DNA from: Actinoplanes xinjiangensis
GTDB taxonomy: Bacteria > Actinomycetota > Actinomycetes > Mycobacteriales > Micromonosporaceae
DNA: 64,000 nt
Assembly: GCF_003148685.1 (NCBI RefSeq)
Contig: NZ_QGGR01000004.1
Span: forward strand, 310,001 to 374,000
Reading direction: 5' to 3'
In this document: one piece after another, positions 54,500 to 63,390 of the stretch
Numbering within the stretch: the stretch's first letter is position 1
Layout of the letters: each line of letters begins with the position of its first letter
The notes under the pieces: model-generated
What the model was told of the DNA's origin: nothing
Database searches by the model: none
What the model saw: the letters and a program-made list of their open reading frames with translations, nothing else
Program-made: the position numbers and the translations under genes

Positions 54500-54801
54500 T
54501 CGCCGCCATCCTGGTGCTGGCCGCCGGCACCTACGCCTTCCGCCTGAGCGGTGTCCTGCTCCGCGACCGCCTGGAACTCTCCACGTCCCTGCAACGGATG
54601 CTGCCGATGTCAGCAGCCGCCCTGCTGGCGGCACTCGCCGCGACGGCCACGCTGATGGCCGGCAGCGAGTTCGCCGGTTTCGCCCGCCCGGCCGGCGTCC
54701 TGGCCGGCGCCCTGCTGGCATGGCGCAAGGCCCCGTTCGTCGTGGTGGTGATCGCCGCCGCCGCGGTGACCGCCCTGCTCCGCCTGGCCGGCCTCGACTG
54801 A
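54493..54801 (+). CDS. azlD: AzlD-family small subunit
   Basis: 102 residues, three to four helices, with the family motifs AGTYAFRLSGVLLRDRL near the N-terminus and LLAWRKAPFVVVVIAAAAV near the end. Partner of AzlC in amino acid export. ATG at 54493 lies inside the end of azlC. The palindromic repeat array begins 9 nt after its stop. Confidence 0.93.
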   Translation: MLIAAILVLAAGTYAFRLSGVLLRDRLELSTSLQRMLPMSAAALLAALAATATLMAGSEFAGFARPAGVLAGALLAWRKAPFVVVVIAAAAVTALLRLAGLD

Positions 54802-54809
54802 CCACCCCC

Positions 54810-55121
54810 GGCTGGTCCCCACCGCTGTCTCAGACGCACCGAGACAGCGGTGGGAACCAGCCGGAGGCCCTAGCTGGTCGCTACCGCTGTCTCAAGCGTG
54901 TTGAGACGACGGTGGGGAGGTGGGGACCAGCCGTGAAGTTGTGGCTGGTTGCTACCGCTGTCTCAAGCGTGTTGAGACGACGGTGGGAGCCAGCCGGGTG
55001 GTTGTGGCTGGCTGGTACCGCTGTTTCGGGCGTGTTGAGACGACGGTGGGGACCAGCCGTGAGGTTGTGGCTGGCTTCCACCGTTGTCTCAGGCGTGTTG
55101 AGACAGCGGTGGGCACCAGCT
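54810..55121. repeat. Five tandem palindromic repeats (CCGCTGTCTC family)
   Basis: Units begin near 54810, 54872, 54942, 55006 and 55069 (62-70 bp). Each reads GGCTGGT..ACCGCTGTCTCA, a GCGTGTTGAGAC loop, then AGACRRCGGTGGGNACCAGC, so arms of about 20 bp pair. Same core as at 4332 and 38213. Located between azlD (plus) and the DUF3043 gene (minus), which converge. Confidence 0.92.
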
Positions 55122-55127
55122 GAGAAA

Positions 55128-55151
55128 CGCGGAGGCCGTCAGGCCTCCGCG
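55128..55151 (-). terminator. Terminator hairpin after DUF3043 gene
   Basis: CGCGGAGGCC (55128-55137) pairs perfectly with GGCCTCCGCG (55142-55151), 4-nt loop, 30 nt beyond the stop on the minus strand. Confidence 0.7.
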
Positions 55152-55181
55152 TTCGGGAAGAGCGGATCAGACAGAGCGGAC

Positions 55182-55805
55182 TCAGACGCTGGCGCCCAGC
55201 TCGACCTTCGGCTTCGGGACCCGCATGCGGCGGAACGTCAGGCCACGCATGATGCCGTAGAAGTACAGCGAACCGAGCTTCTGCGTGGTGTCCGGGAAGC
55301 GGGTGCGGATCTGCTTCTTGATGCGCCGGCTGATGAAGATGCTGTCGACGAGGACGGCGAGCGCCAGACCGGCCCACAGCAGGTTGCTGGCGAGCTGCAC
55401 CGCCGGGATCGCGACCGACGAGCCGATCAGCACGATGACCGCACCGGCGATGAAATACGACCCCGCGGTACGCCGGGAGTCGACGAGGTCGCGAACGAGC
55501 GAGCGCTCCGGGCCGCGGTCACGGGCGAGCAGGTAGCGCTCGTCGCCGTTGCGCATGCCCTCGGACGCCTCGAGCCGCTCGGCCCGCTGCCGCTCACGGA
55601 GCTGCTTGTAGGCCTCTTTGCGGTTGGCGGGCGCCGGATCCTGGACGCGGCGGCCCTGGACGGTCCGTTTCGGGGTGACCACGCCCAGCTCTTTCTTGCT
55701 GGGGGTGTAGCCCTTGCGGTGGGCCGTGACGGACTCGTCCTCGGTCACCGAGGCGGTGGCGTCGGCGACGAGGTCAGCGGACTTGCGGCGAAACAGCGGG
55801 GACAC
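55182..55805 (-). CDS. DUF3043 family membrane protein
   Basis: 207 residues. Basic N-terminal half (KSADLVADATASV...KGYTPSKKELGVVTPKRTVQ), then two membrane helices (FIAGAVIVLIGSSVAIPAVQ and LLWAGLALAVLVDSIFI, about 118-160) and a basic C-terminus. This is DUF3043, conserved in actinobacteria (Rv2206 in M. tuberculosis); function unknown. GTG start at 55805. Confidence 0.92.
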   Translation of the reverse strand: MSPLFRRKSADLVADATASVTEDESVTAHRKGYTPSKKELGVVTPKRTVQGRRVQDPAPANRKEAYKQLRERQRAERLEASEGMRNGDERYLLARDRGPERSLVRDLVDSRRTAGSYFIAGAVIVLIGSSVAIPAVQLASNLLWAGLALAVLVDSIFISRRIKKQIRTRFPDTTQKLGSLYFYGIMRGLTFRRMRVPKPKVELGASV

Positions 55806-55823
55806 CCCAGAAGCGTAGCCAAA

Positions 55824-55850
55824 CGGCGCGGTGTGTCATACACCGCGCCG
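55824..55850 (-). terminator. Terminator after murA
   Basis: CGGCGCGGTGT (55824-55834) pairs perfectly with ACACCGCGCCG (55840-55850), 5-nt loop, 22 nt beyond the murA stop on the minus strand. Confidence 0.75.
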
Positions 55851-55872
55851 TCGATCGTGACGAAATCGCTGA

Positions 55873-57228
55873 TCAGGGCCGCTCGACGTGGGCGCCGAGG
55901 GCGGACAGCTTGGCTTCGAAGTCCTCGTAGCCGCGCTTGATCAGATCGACGCCGTAGACCCGCGAGGTGCCCTCGGCGGCCAGTGCGGCGATCAGGTGCG
56001 CGAACCCGGCCCGCAGGTCGGGGATGCGCAGGTCGGCCGCGTGCAGCTTGGACGGGCCGGCGATGACCGCGGAGTGCATGAAGTTGCGGCGGCCGAACCG
56101 GCACGGGGTACCGCCGAGGCAGTCCCGGTAGACCTGGATGGTGGCGCCCATCTGGTTCAGCGCCTCGGTGTAGCCGAGCCGCTGCTCGTACACCGTCTCG
56201 TGCATGATCGAGATGCCGCGGGCCTGGGTCAGCGCGACCACCAGGGGCTGCTGCCAGTCGGTCATGAAACCGGGGTGTACGTCGGTCTCCAGCGCGACGG
56301 CCTTGAGCTCGCCGCCGGGGTGCCAGAACTTGATGCCGCCCTCGGCTCCGCTGACGCCCTCACGGGCCACCCGGTCGTCGGTGATCTTCAGCTCACCACC
56401 GATGGAGCGGAAGACGTTCAGGAACGTCATCATGTCGGCCTGGCGGGCACCGACGACCTCGATCTCGCCACGGGTGGCGAGCGCGGCGGCGGCCCAGCTG
56501 GCGGCCTCGATCCGGTCCGGGATCGGCTTGTGCTCGTAGCCGTACAGCCGGGGCACGCCCTGGATCTCGATGACCCGGTCGGTGTGCACGGTGATGATGG
56601 CGCCCATCTTCTGCAGGATGCAGATGAGGTCCATGATCTCCGGCTCGATGGCGGCGTTGCGCAGCTCGGTGACGCCCTCCGCGCGGACCGCGGTGAGCAG
56701 CACCTGCTCGGTCGCGCCGACGCTCGGGTACGGCAGCTCCAGCTTGGCGCCGTGCAGACCGTTCGGGGCGCTCAGGTGCATGCCCTCGGGGGTCTTGTCG
56801 ACGACCGCGCCGAACTCGCGCAGTGCCTTGATGTGGAAGTCGATCGGGCGCGGGCCGATGTGGCAGCCACCCAGGTCCGGGATGAACGCGTGCCCGAGCC
56901 GGTGCAGCAGCGGGCCGCAGAGCAGGATCGGGATGCGGCTCGAACCCGCGTGCACGTTGATCTCGTCGGTGCTGGCGGACTCCACGTTGGTGGGGTCCAT
57001 CACCAGCTCGCCCTCCTCGATGCCGGCGGTGACCTTCACACCGTGCAGCTCGAGGAGACCGCTGACCACTTCCACGTCGCGGATGCGCGGAACGTCGAAG
57101 AGGCGGCTCGGCGACTCGCCGAGCAGCGCGGCCACCATGGCCTTGGATACGAGATTCTTGGCGCCACGGACCCGGATCTGTCCCTGCAGCGGCGTACCGC
57201 CGTGCACGATCAGGACGTCGTCGGTCAA
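55873..57228 (-). CDS. murA: UDP-N-acetylglucosamine 1-carboxyvinyltransferase
   Basis: 451 residues, slightly longer than usual (about 420). First committed step of peptidoglycan synthesis: adds enolpyruvate from PEP to UDP-GlcNAc. The active-site loop LGGCHIGPRPIDFHIKALRE keeps the Cys (residue 122) that fosfomycin alkylates in other MurA enzymes. Other motifs are GGTPLQGQIRVRGAKN and VHPGFMTDWQQPLVVALTQA. Start is TTG 57228 with GGAGG 5 nt upstream; earlier in-frame codons give non-conserved sequence. Cytosolic. A second murA may exist elsewhere. Confidence 0.93.
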   Translation of the reverse strand: MTDDVLIVHGGTPLQGQIRVRGAKNLVSKAMVAALLGESPSRLFDVPRIRDVEVVSGLLELHGVKVTAGIEEGELVMDPTNVESASTDEINVHAGSSRIPILLCGPLLHRLGHAFIPDLGGCHIGPRPIDFHIKALREFGAVVDKTPEGMHLSAPNGLHGAKLELPYPSVGATEQVLLTAVRAEGVTELRNAAIEPEIMDLICILQKMGAIITVHTDRVIEIQGVPRLYGYEHKPIPDRIEAASWAAAALATRGEIEVVGARQADMMTFLNVFRSIGGELKITDDRVAREGVSGAEGGIKFWHPGGELKAVALETDVHPGFMTDWQQPLVVALTQARGISIMHETVYEQRLGYTEALNQMGATIQVYRDCLGGTPCRFGRRNFMHSAVIAGPSKLHAADLRIPDLRAGFAHLIAALAAEGTSRVYGVDLIKRGYEDFEAKLSALGAHVERP

Positions 57229-57435
57229 CGTAACCTCCAGCCGGTGGGCGCGCGAACGCCCAGAAGACGAAAAGCAGAGCGCGGGCGGGGGTACCCGATC
57301 CTGCAACCGGGGAAGCATAGCGCTGAGTGACAACCACGGCAGCCTCGGCGAGCGTTGAAACGCCGTTTAAATGCTGTTGACTAAGGCGCGCTTAAAGAAT
57401 CAGCCATGTGGGTGGATTCGTTTGACTACCCACGG
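57229..57435. other. Intergenic region between nadA and murA
   Basis: 207 bp, locally AT-rich for this genome around 57350-57400 (AAACGCCGTTTAAATG, GCGCTTAAAGAATC). It should hold the murA promoter. AAACG-C-CGTTT at 57358-57368 is a small palindrome. No gene. Confidence 0.4.
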
Positions 57436-58614
57436 TTACGGCAGGGCGAGCATCTGGTCGAGCGCGATGCGCGCGTCGTGCGCGGTCTTCTCGTCGACCG
57501 TGATGACGTTCGGCACCCGCCCGGCGACGAGTTCCTCCAGCGTCCAGACCAGGTGGGGGAGGTCGATGCGGTTCATGGTGGAGCAGTAGCAGACCGTCCG
57601 GTCGAGGAACATGACCTGCTTGTCCGGGTGGGCGAGCGCGAGCCGGCGTACCAGATTGAGCTCGGTGCCCACCGCCCACGCCGAACCGGCCGGCGCCGCG
57701 TCGAGAGCCCTGATGATGTATTCGGTCGAGCCGACCTGGTCGGCGGCCCGGACCACCTCGTGCCGGCACTCGGGGTGGACCAGCACGTTGACGCCGGGGA
57801 CGCGCTCGCGGACCTCGCGGACGCTGTCGATGGTGAACCGGCCGTGCACCGAGCAGTGCCCGCGCCACAGGATCATCCGCGCGTTGATCAGCTGCTCGTC
57901 GGTGAGGCCACCGTTCGGCTTGTGCGGGTCGTAGAGGACGCAGTCGTCCAGCTCGAAACCCATCTCCAGCACGGCGGTGTTGCGGCCGAGGTGCTGGTCG
58001 GGCAGGAAGAACACCTTGGAACCCTGCTCGAACGACCAGTCCAGGGCGCGCTTGGCGTTGGACGAGGTGCAGACCACACCGGAGTTGCGGCCGACGAAGC
58101 CCTTGATGTCGGCCGAGGAGTTCATGTACGTCACGGGGACGATCTGGTCGACGATGCCGAGGTCCTGGAAGTGCTCCCAGGCCGTCTCGACCTGACCCAG
58201 CACGGCCATGTCGGCCATCGAGCAACCCGCGGCGAGGTCCGGCAGGATGACGCGTTGCGAAGGCTGAGTGAGGATGTCCGCGCTCTCGGCCATGAAGTGC
58301 ACACCACAGAACACGATGAACTCGGCGTCCGGGCGGGCCGCGGCCTGCTGGGCGAGCTTGAACGAGTCGCCGGTGACATCGGCGAACTGGATGACCTCGT
58401 CACGCTGGTAGTGGTGACCGAGCACGAACACCCGGTCGCCGAGCGCCGCCTTCGCCGCGGTGGCCCGGGCCACCAGATCCGGGTCGCTGGGGGCGGGCAG
58501 ATCACCGGGGCAGTCCACCCCGCGCTCGCTCGCCGGATCGGTGCCCTTGCCGAGCAGGAGCAGGGTGAGCGGGGTGTTCGAGGGTTCGGTCCAGGTCGAC
58601 GTCACGCCAGCCAT
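57436..58614 (-). CDS. nadA: Quinolinate synthase
   Basis: 392 residues. 4Fe-4S enzyme that condenses iminoaspartate with dihydroxyacetone phosphate in NAD synthesis. The three cluster Cys are in FCGVHFMAES, GVVCTSSNA and LVHPECRHE. Other motifs are VLGHHYQRDEVIQFAD and YDPHKPNGGL. ATG at 58614 is used; upstream in-frame codons overlap the divergent glycerate kinase promoter. nadB and nadC are not next to it here. Confidence 0.95.
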   Translation of the reverse strand: MAGVTSTWTEPSNTPLTLLLLGKGTDPASERGVDCPGDLPAPSDPDLVARATAAKAALGDRVFVLGHHYQRDEVIQFADVTGDSFKLAQQAAARPDAEFIVFCGVHFMAESADILTQPSQRVILPDLAAGCSMADMAVLGQVETAWEHFQDLGIVDQIVPVTYMNSSADIKGFVGRNSGVVCTSSNAKRALDWSFEQGSKVFFLPDQHLGRNTAVLEMGFELDDCVLYDPHKPNGGLTDEQLINARMILWRGHCSVHGRFTIDSVREVRERVPGVNVLVHPECRHEVVRAADQVGSTEYIIRALDAAPAGSAWAVGTELNLVRRLALAHPDKQVMFLDRTVCYCSTMNRIDLPHLVWTLEELVAGRVPNVITVDEKTAHDARIALDQMLALP

Positions 58615-58675
58615 CGTTGCACAGCGAATGAGACGGTAGCTGCGCCCCGGAGAGTGTGCTGCCACACTCGCGGGT

Positions 58676-59782
58676 GTGCGCGTACTGATCTGTCCGGACA
58701 AGTTCGCCGGGACCCTTTCCGCCCCCGATGTCGCCCGGGCCGTCGCCGACGGCTGGTCTGTTCCCTGTGACGTCCTCGTTCAGCGCCCGTTGGCCGACGG
58801 CGGCCCCGGTTTCGTCGAGGTGCTGGCCGCCGCCCTGGACGGCCGTCGCATCCCGGTCGACACGGTCGACCCGCTGGGCCGTCCGGCCAGCGGCGAGATC
58901 CTGCTGGCCGGCGGCGTCGCCTACGTCGAGAGCGCCCAGGCGTGCGGCCTGCACCTGCTGGCGCCCGAGGAGCGGGACCCGAGACGGACCACCTCGTACG
59001 GCCTGGGCCTGCTGCTCGCCGCCGCCGTGGAGTCCGGCGCCGCCGAGGTCGTCGTCGGCCTCGGCGGTTCGGCGGTCAACGACGGCGGCGCCGGCATGCT
59101 GGCCGCTCTGGGTGCCGCCCCGCTCGACGGGACCGGCTACGCCCTGCCGTACGGCGGTGCCGTCCTGATCGACGCGGCCTCGCTCGGCGGGGTGCCCCAG
59201 TTGCGCCAGGTTCGCCTGGTCGCCGCGACCGACGTCGACAACCCGCTGACCGGCCTGCACGGCGCCAGCAACGTCTTCGGCCCGCAGAAGGGCGCCTCCC
59301 GCGAGGACGTGCTGCTCCTGGACGCGGCGCTGGAACACTTCGCCGGGGTGCTGGAGCGCGCCTTCGACCTCAAGGACCTGGCCGTGCAGCCGGGCGGCGG
59401 CGCGGCCGGCGGGATCGGCGCGGCCCTGATCGCGCTCGGTGGCCGGGTGACCTCGGGTATCAACCTGGTCACGAATCTGATCGGCCTGGACCGGGAGCTG
59501 GACGCCGCCGACCTGGTGATCACCGGCGAGGGTTCGTTCGATCACCAGTCGCTGCGGGGCAAGGTGGTGGCCGGGATCGCGGCCGGTGCCCGCGACCGTG
59601 GCCTGCCGTGCGTGGTGCTGGCCGGGCGCAACGAGACCGGTCAGCGGGAGGCGTCGGCCGCCGGGGTCACCGAGACGCACACTCTCGTGGAGCATTTCGG
59701 CAGCGTCGAGACGGCTCTCGCCGAACCCGCCCGTGGGCTGCGGGAAATCGCCACGCGCCTGGCCGGGCAGTGGAGCAGGTAG
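58676..59782 (+). CDS. Glycerate kinase, class I
   Basis: 368 residues. N-terminal RVLICPDKFAGTLSAPDVAR, then PLADGGPGFVEVL and GLGGSAVNDGGAGMLAALG; C-terminal ITGEGSFDHQSLRGKVVAGI. These are the GlxK/GarK-type glycerate kinase signatures (phosphorylates D-glycerate, 2- or 3-position). GTG at 58676. Rv2205c is its counterpart in the M. tuberculosis neighbourhood. Divergent from nadA, 61 bp apart. Confidence 0.93.
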   Translation: MRVLICPDKFAGTLSAPDVARAVADGWSVPCDVLVQRPLADGGPGFVEVLAAALDGRRIPVDTVDPLGRPASGEILLAGGVAYVESAQACGLHLLAPEERDPRRTTSYGLGLLLAAAVESGAAEVVVGLGGSAVNDGGAGMLAALGAAPLDGTGYALPYGGAVLIDAASLGGVPQLRQVRLVAATDVDNPLTGLHGASNVFGPQKGASREDVLLLDAALEHFAGVLERAFDLKDLAVQPGGGAAGGIGAALIALGGRVTSGINLVTNLIGLDRELDAADLVITGEGSFDHQSLRGKVVAGIAAGARDRGLPCVVLAGRNETGQREASAAGVTETHTLVEHFGSVETALAEPARGLREIATRLAGQWSR

Positions 59783-59915
59783 GGGAGAAGGCTTTCATTC
59801 CGTTTCAGGGGTGGGGGCCGGGGCGGTCGACGGGTTCCCCGGATTGGGAATCCCGGGGATTGGGGTTAGCGTTGCCTGGTACGGCACATGACCGCACCTG
59901 GCAGGGAGATACCTA

Positions 59916-60284
59916 GTGACCACTGAAGCGCACACCGAGTCGACCGAGGCGACTGCCCCGTCCGGCATCAACCTCACCGACGTCGCCGCGGTGAAGGTCA
60001 AGGCCCTGATCGAGCAGGAAGGGCGCGATGACCTGCGCCTGCGTATCGCCGTACAGCCCGGTGGCTGCTCCGGCCTGCGCTACCAGCTCTTCTTCGACGA
60101 GCGGTCCCTCGACGGGGACGTCGTCAGCGACTTCGACGGCGTCGAGGTCGTGGTGGACCGGATGAGCGCTCCGTATCTTGCGGGCGCGACGATCGACTTC
60201 GCCGACCGGATCGACGCTCAGGGCTTCACGATCGACAACCCGAACGCGCAGAACTCCTGCGCCTGTGGTGACTCGTTCCACTGA
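59916..60284 (+). CDS. erpA: Iron-sulfur cluster insertion protein (ErpA/HesB type)
   Basis: 122 residues, A-type carrier. The three conserved Cys are in QPGGCSGLRYQLFF and SCACGDSF. It delivers Fe-S clusters to apo-proteins; clients such as NadA and LipA lie nearby. GTG at 59916 with AGGGAGA upstream. A strong terminator follows 11 nt after the stop. Counterpart of Rv2204c. Confidence 0.95.
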   Translation: MTTEAHTESTEATAPSGINLTDVAAVKVKALIEQEGRDDLRLRIAVQPGGCSGLRYQLFFDERSLDGDVVSDFDGVEVVVDRMSAPYLAGATIDFADRIDAQGFTIDNPNAQNSCACGDSFH

Positions 60285-61370
<1,086 letters not shown>

Positions 61371-61388
61371 GGGCGTAGACCTCAAGTC

Positions 61389-61889
61389 ATGGTTCTAGCG
61401 GTTTTCGCCGGTCTCCCCGGAGTCGGCAAGAGCACCCTGGCCGCCGCGGTCGCAGCCGAGCTGCCCGCGGCGGTCCTGGCGGTCGACATCGTCGACTTCA
61501 CCCTGCAGCGGTACGGGGTGCACGAACCCCGGCCCGGTCTCGCCGCCTACGGCGTCGTGGCCGCGCTCGCCGAGGAACAGATCAGAATCGGCCACCACGT
61601 GATCATCGACGCGGTGAACCCGGTCAAGGCGGCCCGGGAGCTGTGGACCGACCTGGCCGAGCGGATGGCGGTGCCGTTGCGGGTCGTCGAGGTGGTCTGC
61701 GGCGACGACATCGAGCACCGGCGCCGGGTCGAGGAGCGCTATCAGGCCCGCGACCACGAGGGCATCCCGGACTGGGTGCGGGTCCTGGAGCGCCAGGCCG
61801 AGTACGAGCCGTACCTGGGCCCGCGCCTGGTCGTCGACACCTACCTGGCCAAGGAGCCCGTGCCCCAGGTGATCGACTACCTCAGCTGA
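61389..61889 (+). CDS. P-loop kinase-like AAA protein, 166 residues
   Basis: Walker A FAGLPGVGKSTLAAAVA (about 6-22), then AVLAVDIVDFTLQRYG and GHHVIIDAVNPVKAARELW, in the pattern of zeta-toxin/AAA_33 small-molecule kinases. Substrate unknown. No antitoxin-like partner is adjacent, so a toxin role is unlikely. ATG at 61389. Its last 8 nt overlap the end of tusA on the opposite strand. Confidence 0.85.
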   Translation: MVLAVFAGLPGVGKSTLAAAVAAELPAAVLAVDIVDFTLQRYGVHEPRPGLAAYGVVAALAEEQIRIGHHVIIDAVNPVKAARELWTDLAERMAVPLRVVEVVCGDDIEHRRRVEERYQARDHEGIPDWVRVLERQAEYEPYLGPRLVVDTYLAKEPVPQVIDYLS

Positions 61890-62091
61890 GGCGGCGGACG
61901 TCGAAGGCGTGGCCGTCGGCCGCGACGAACTCCTGGCCCTTCATCCGGCACCAGGCGGGGATGTCGTTGGCCGCGGCCGGGTCGTCGGCGAGCACCCGCA
62001 CGATCTCGCCGACGGCGACCCCGGGCATCGCCTTGGCCAGCCGGATCACCGGGATCGGGCAGCGCAGCCCACGGCAGTCGAGGGTGATCAG
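61882..62091 (-). CDS. TusA-family sulfurtransferase with probable CTG start
   Basis: 69 residues: ITLDCRGLRCPIPVIRLAKA, with the TusA catalytic Cys in the RCP motif, and a C-terminal strand DIPAWCRMKGQEFVAADGHA. It accepts sulfur from a cysteine desulfurase and passes it on. No ATG, GTG or TTG lies in frame before the conserved region. The only plausible start is CTG at 62091, with AAGGAGG about 7 nt upstream, overlapping the desulfurase stop (CTGA). As far as I recall, actinobacteria often carry these two as one fused chain, so a split gene, a frameshift or a sequence error are alternatives. Confidence 0.8.
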   Translation of the reverse strand: MITLDCRGLRCPIPVIRLAKAMPGVAVGEIVRVLADDPAAANDIPAWCRMKGQEFVAADGHAFDVRRLS

Positions 62092-63233
62092 AACCCGGCC
62101 TCCTTCCGGATGTCCGCGACCAGACCCGGCAATACCGTGAGGAATCTCTCGACGTCGGCCGCGGTGGTGTCCCGGTGCAGCGACACCCGCACGTTGCCGT
62201 GGCTGAGCACCCCCATCGCCTCCAGCACGTGACTGGGCCGCAGCGTCGAGGACGTGCACGACGATCCCGACGAGACCGCGAAGCCGTGCCGGTCCAGGGC
62301 GTGCAGCAGCGCCTCGCCGTCCACGTACAGGCAGCTGAAGGTCACCAGGTGCGGCAGCCGGCCGACCGGGTCGCCGACGATCTCCACGTCCGGCACGGTC
62401 GCCGCGACGCGGTCCCGGATCCGGTCCACCAGCGCGCCCAGCCGTACCGCCTCGGCCGCCGCCTCACCCACCGCGGCGCGCAGGCTCGCGGCCGCCGCGA
62501 CCACCTGCGGCAGGCCGAGCGCGCCCGGGTTACCGGGGCGATGAAGATCATCCTGAGGGTACGGTGAGAGCCAGCGCACACCTTTGCGGACGGCCAGCAC
62601 ACCCACTCCGGGCGGGCCGCCCCACTTGTGCGCGCTGGCGCTCAGCAGCGACCAGCCGGCCGGCAGCTCCGCCCGGCCCACGGTCTGCGCCGCGTCCACG
62701 AACAGCGGCACCCCCGCCTCCGAGCACAGTTCCGCCGCGGCGGCCACCGGCTGAATCGTTCCCACTTCGTGACTGGCGCTGATCAGGCTCGCCAGGGCCA
62801 CCCCGTCGCCGGCGACCGCGGACGCCCAGGCCGCCAGGTCGAGCCGGCCGAGCCGGTCCACGCCGACCTCGACGGCCTCGGTGGTGCGGGCCGCGTGCAG
62901 CACGGCCGAGTGCTCGATCGCCGAGTGGACCAGGGTGCGGCCGGCCCGTTTCCGCCCGCCCAGTCCGCCGAGCACCGCCGCCTGCGCCGCCGCGGTCCCG
63001 GACGGCCAGAAGGTGAGCTCGTCCGGGCGTACCCCCAGAAGCTCGGCGACCACCGCGGTGGCCGCGTCGCGCAACTGCTGGGCCCGCCGCCCGGCCGCGT
63101 AGAGCCGGGAGGGGTCGGCCCACCCGTCGGCCAGGGAGGCGAGCAGGGCCTCGCGGGCTACCGGATGCAGAGGCGCCGCGGTAGCGGCGTCGAGGTAAGC
63201 ATGCGCCCCGGCCGGATCGCCTGTGTAATCCAC
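62088..63233 (-). CDS. Cysteine desulfurase, IscS/NifS-like
   Basis: 381 residues, class V aminotransferase fold with PLP. The PLP Lys is in SASAHKWGGPPGVGV and the active-site Cys in SSGSSCTSSTLRPSHVLEAM; other motifs are HSAIEHSAVL and SHEVGTIQPV. It removes sulfur from cysteine as a persulfide. GTG at 63233 chosen (DYTGDPAGAHAYLDAATAAP). The coupled tusA makes sulfur relay to tRNA or cofactor synthesis likely. Divergent from ctaC. Confidence 0.92.
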   Translation of the reverse strand: MDYTGDPAGAHAYLDAATAAPLHPVAREALLASLADGWADPSRLYAAGRRAQQLRDAATAVVAELLGVRPDELTFWPSGTAAAQAAVLGGLGGRKRAGRTLVHSAIEHSAVLHAARTTEAVEVGVDRLGRLDLAAWASAVAGDGVALASLISASHEVGTIQPVAAAAELCSEAGVPLFVDAAQTVGRAELPAGWSLLSASAHKWGGPPGVGVLAVRKGVRWLSPYPQDDLHRPGNPGALGLPQVVAAAASLRAAVGEAAAEAVRLGALVDRIRDRVAATVPDVEIVGDPVGRLPHLVTFSCLYVDGEALLHALDRHGFAVSSGSSCTSSTLRPSHVLEAMGVLSHGNVRVSLHRDTTAADVERFLTVLPGLVADIRKEAGF

Positions 63234-63390
63234 ACAGGGAACGGTATCGTCCGGTTGTCCGGGTGTTTTCCGCGACGGTCCCCCCGGTGGCGGGCGGGCC
63301 GTTCCTGGTCGAGTAGTGTGCGACCGTCGGTGAGCCTTGCCGCCAGGTGTCCGGTTTCGGCAGGCGGCGCTGCTAAGGAGGCAGAAGCAG

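Noticed and set aside
61389-61889. Zeta-toxin of a toxin-antitoxin pair
   Set aside because: The P-loop pattern is similar, but no antitoxin-like gene is adjacent and the gene sits behind a PfkB kinase in a conserved neighbourhood.
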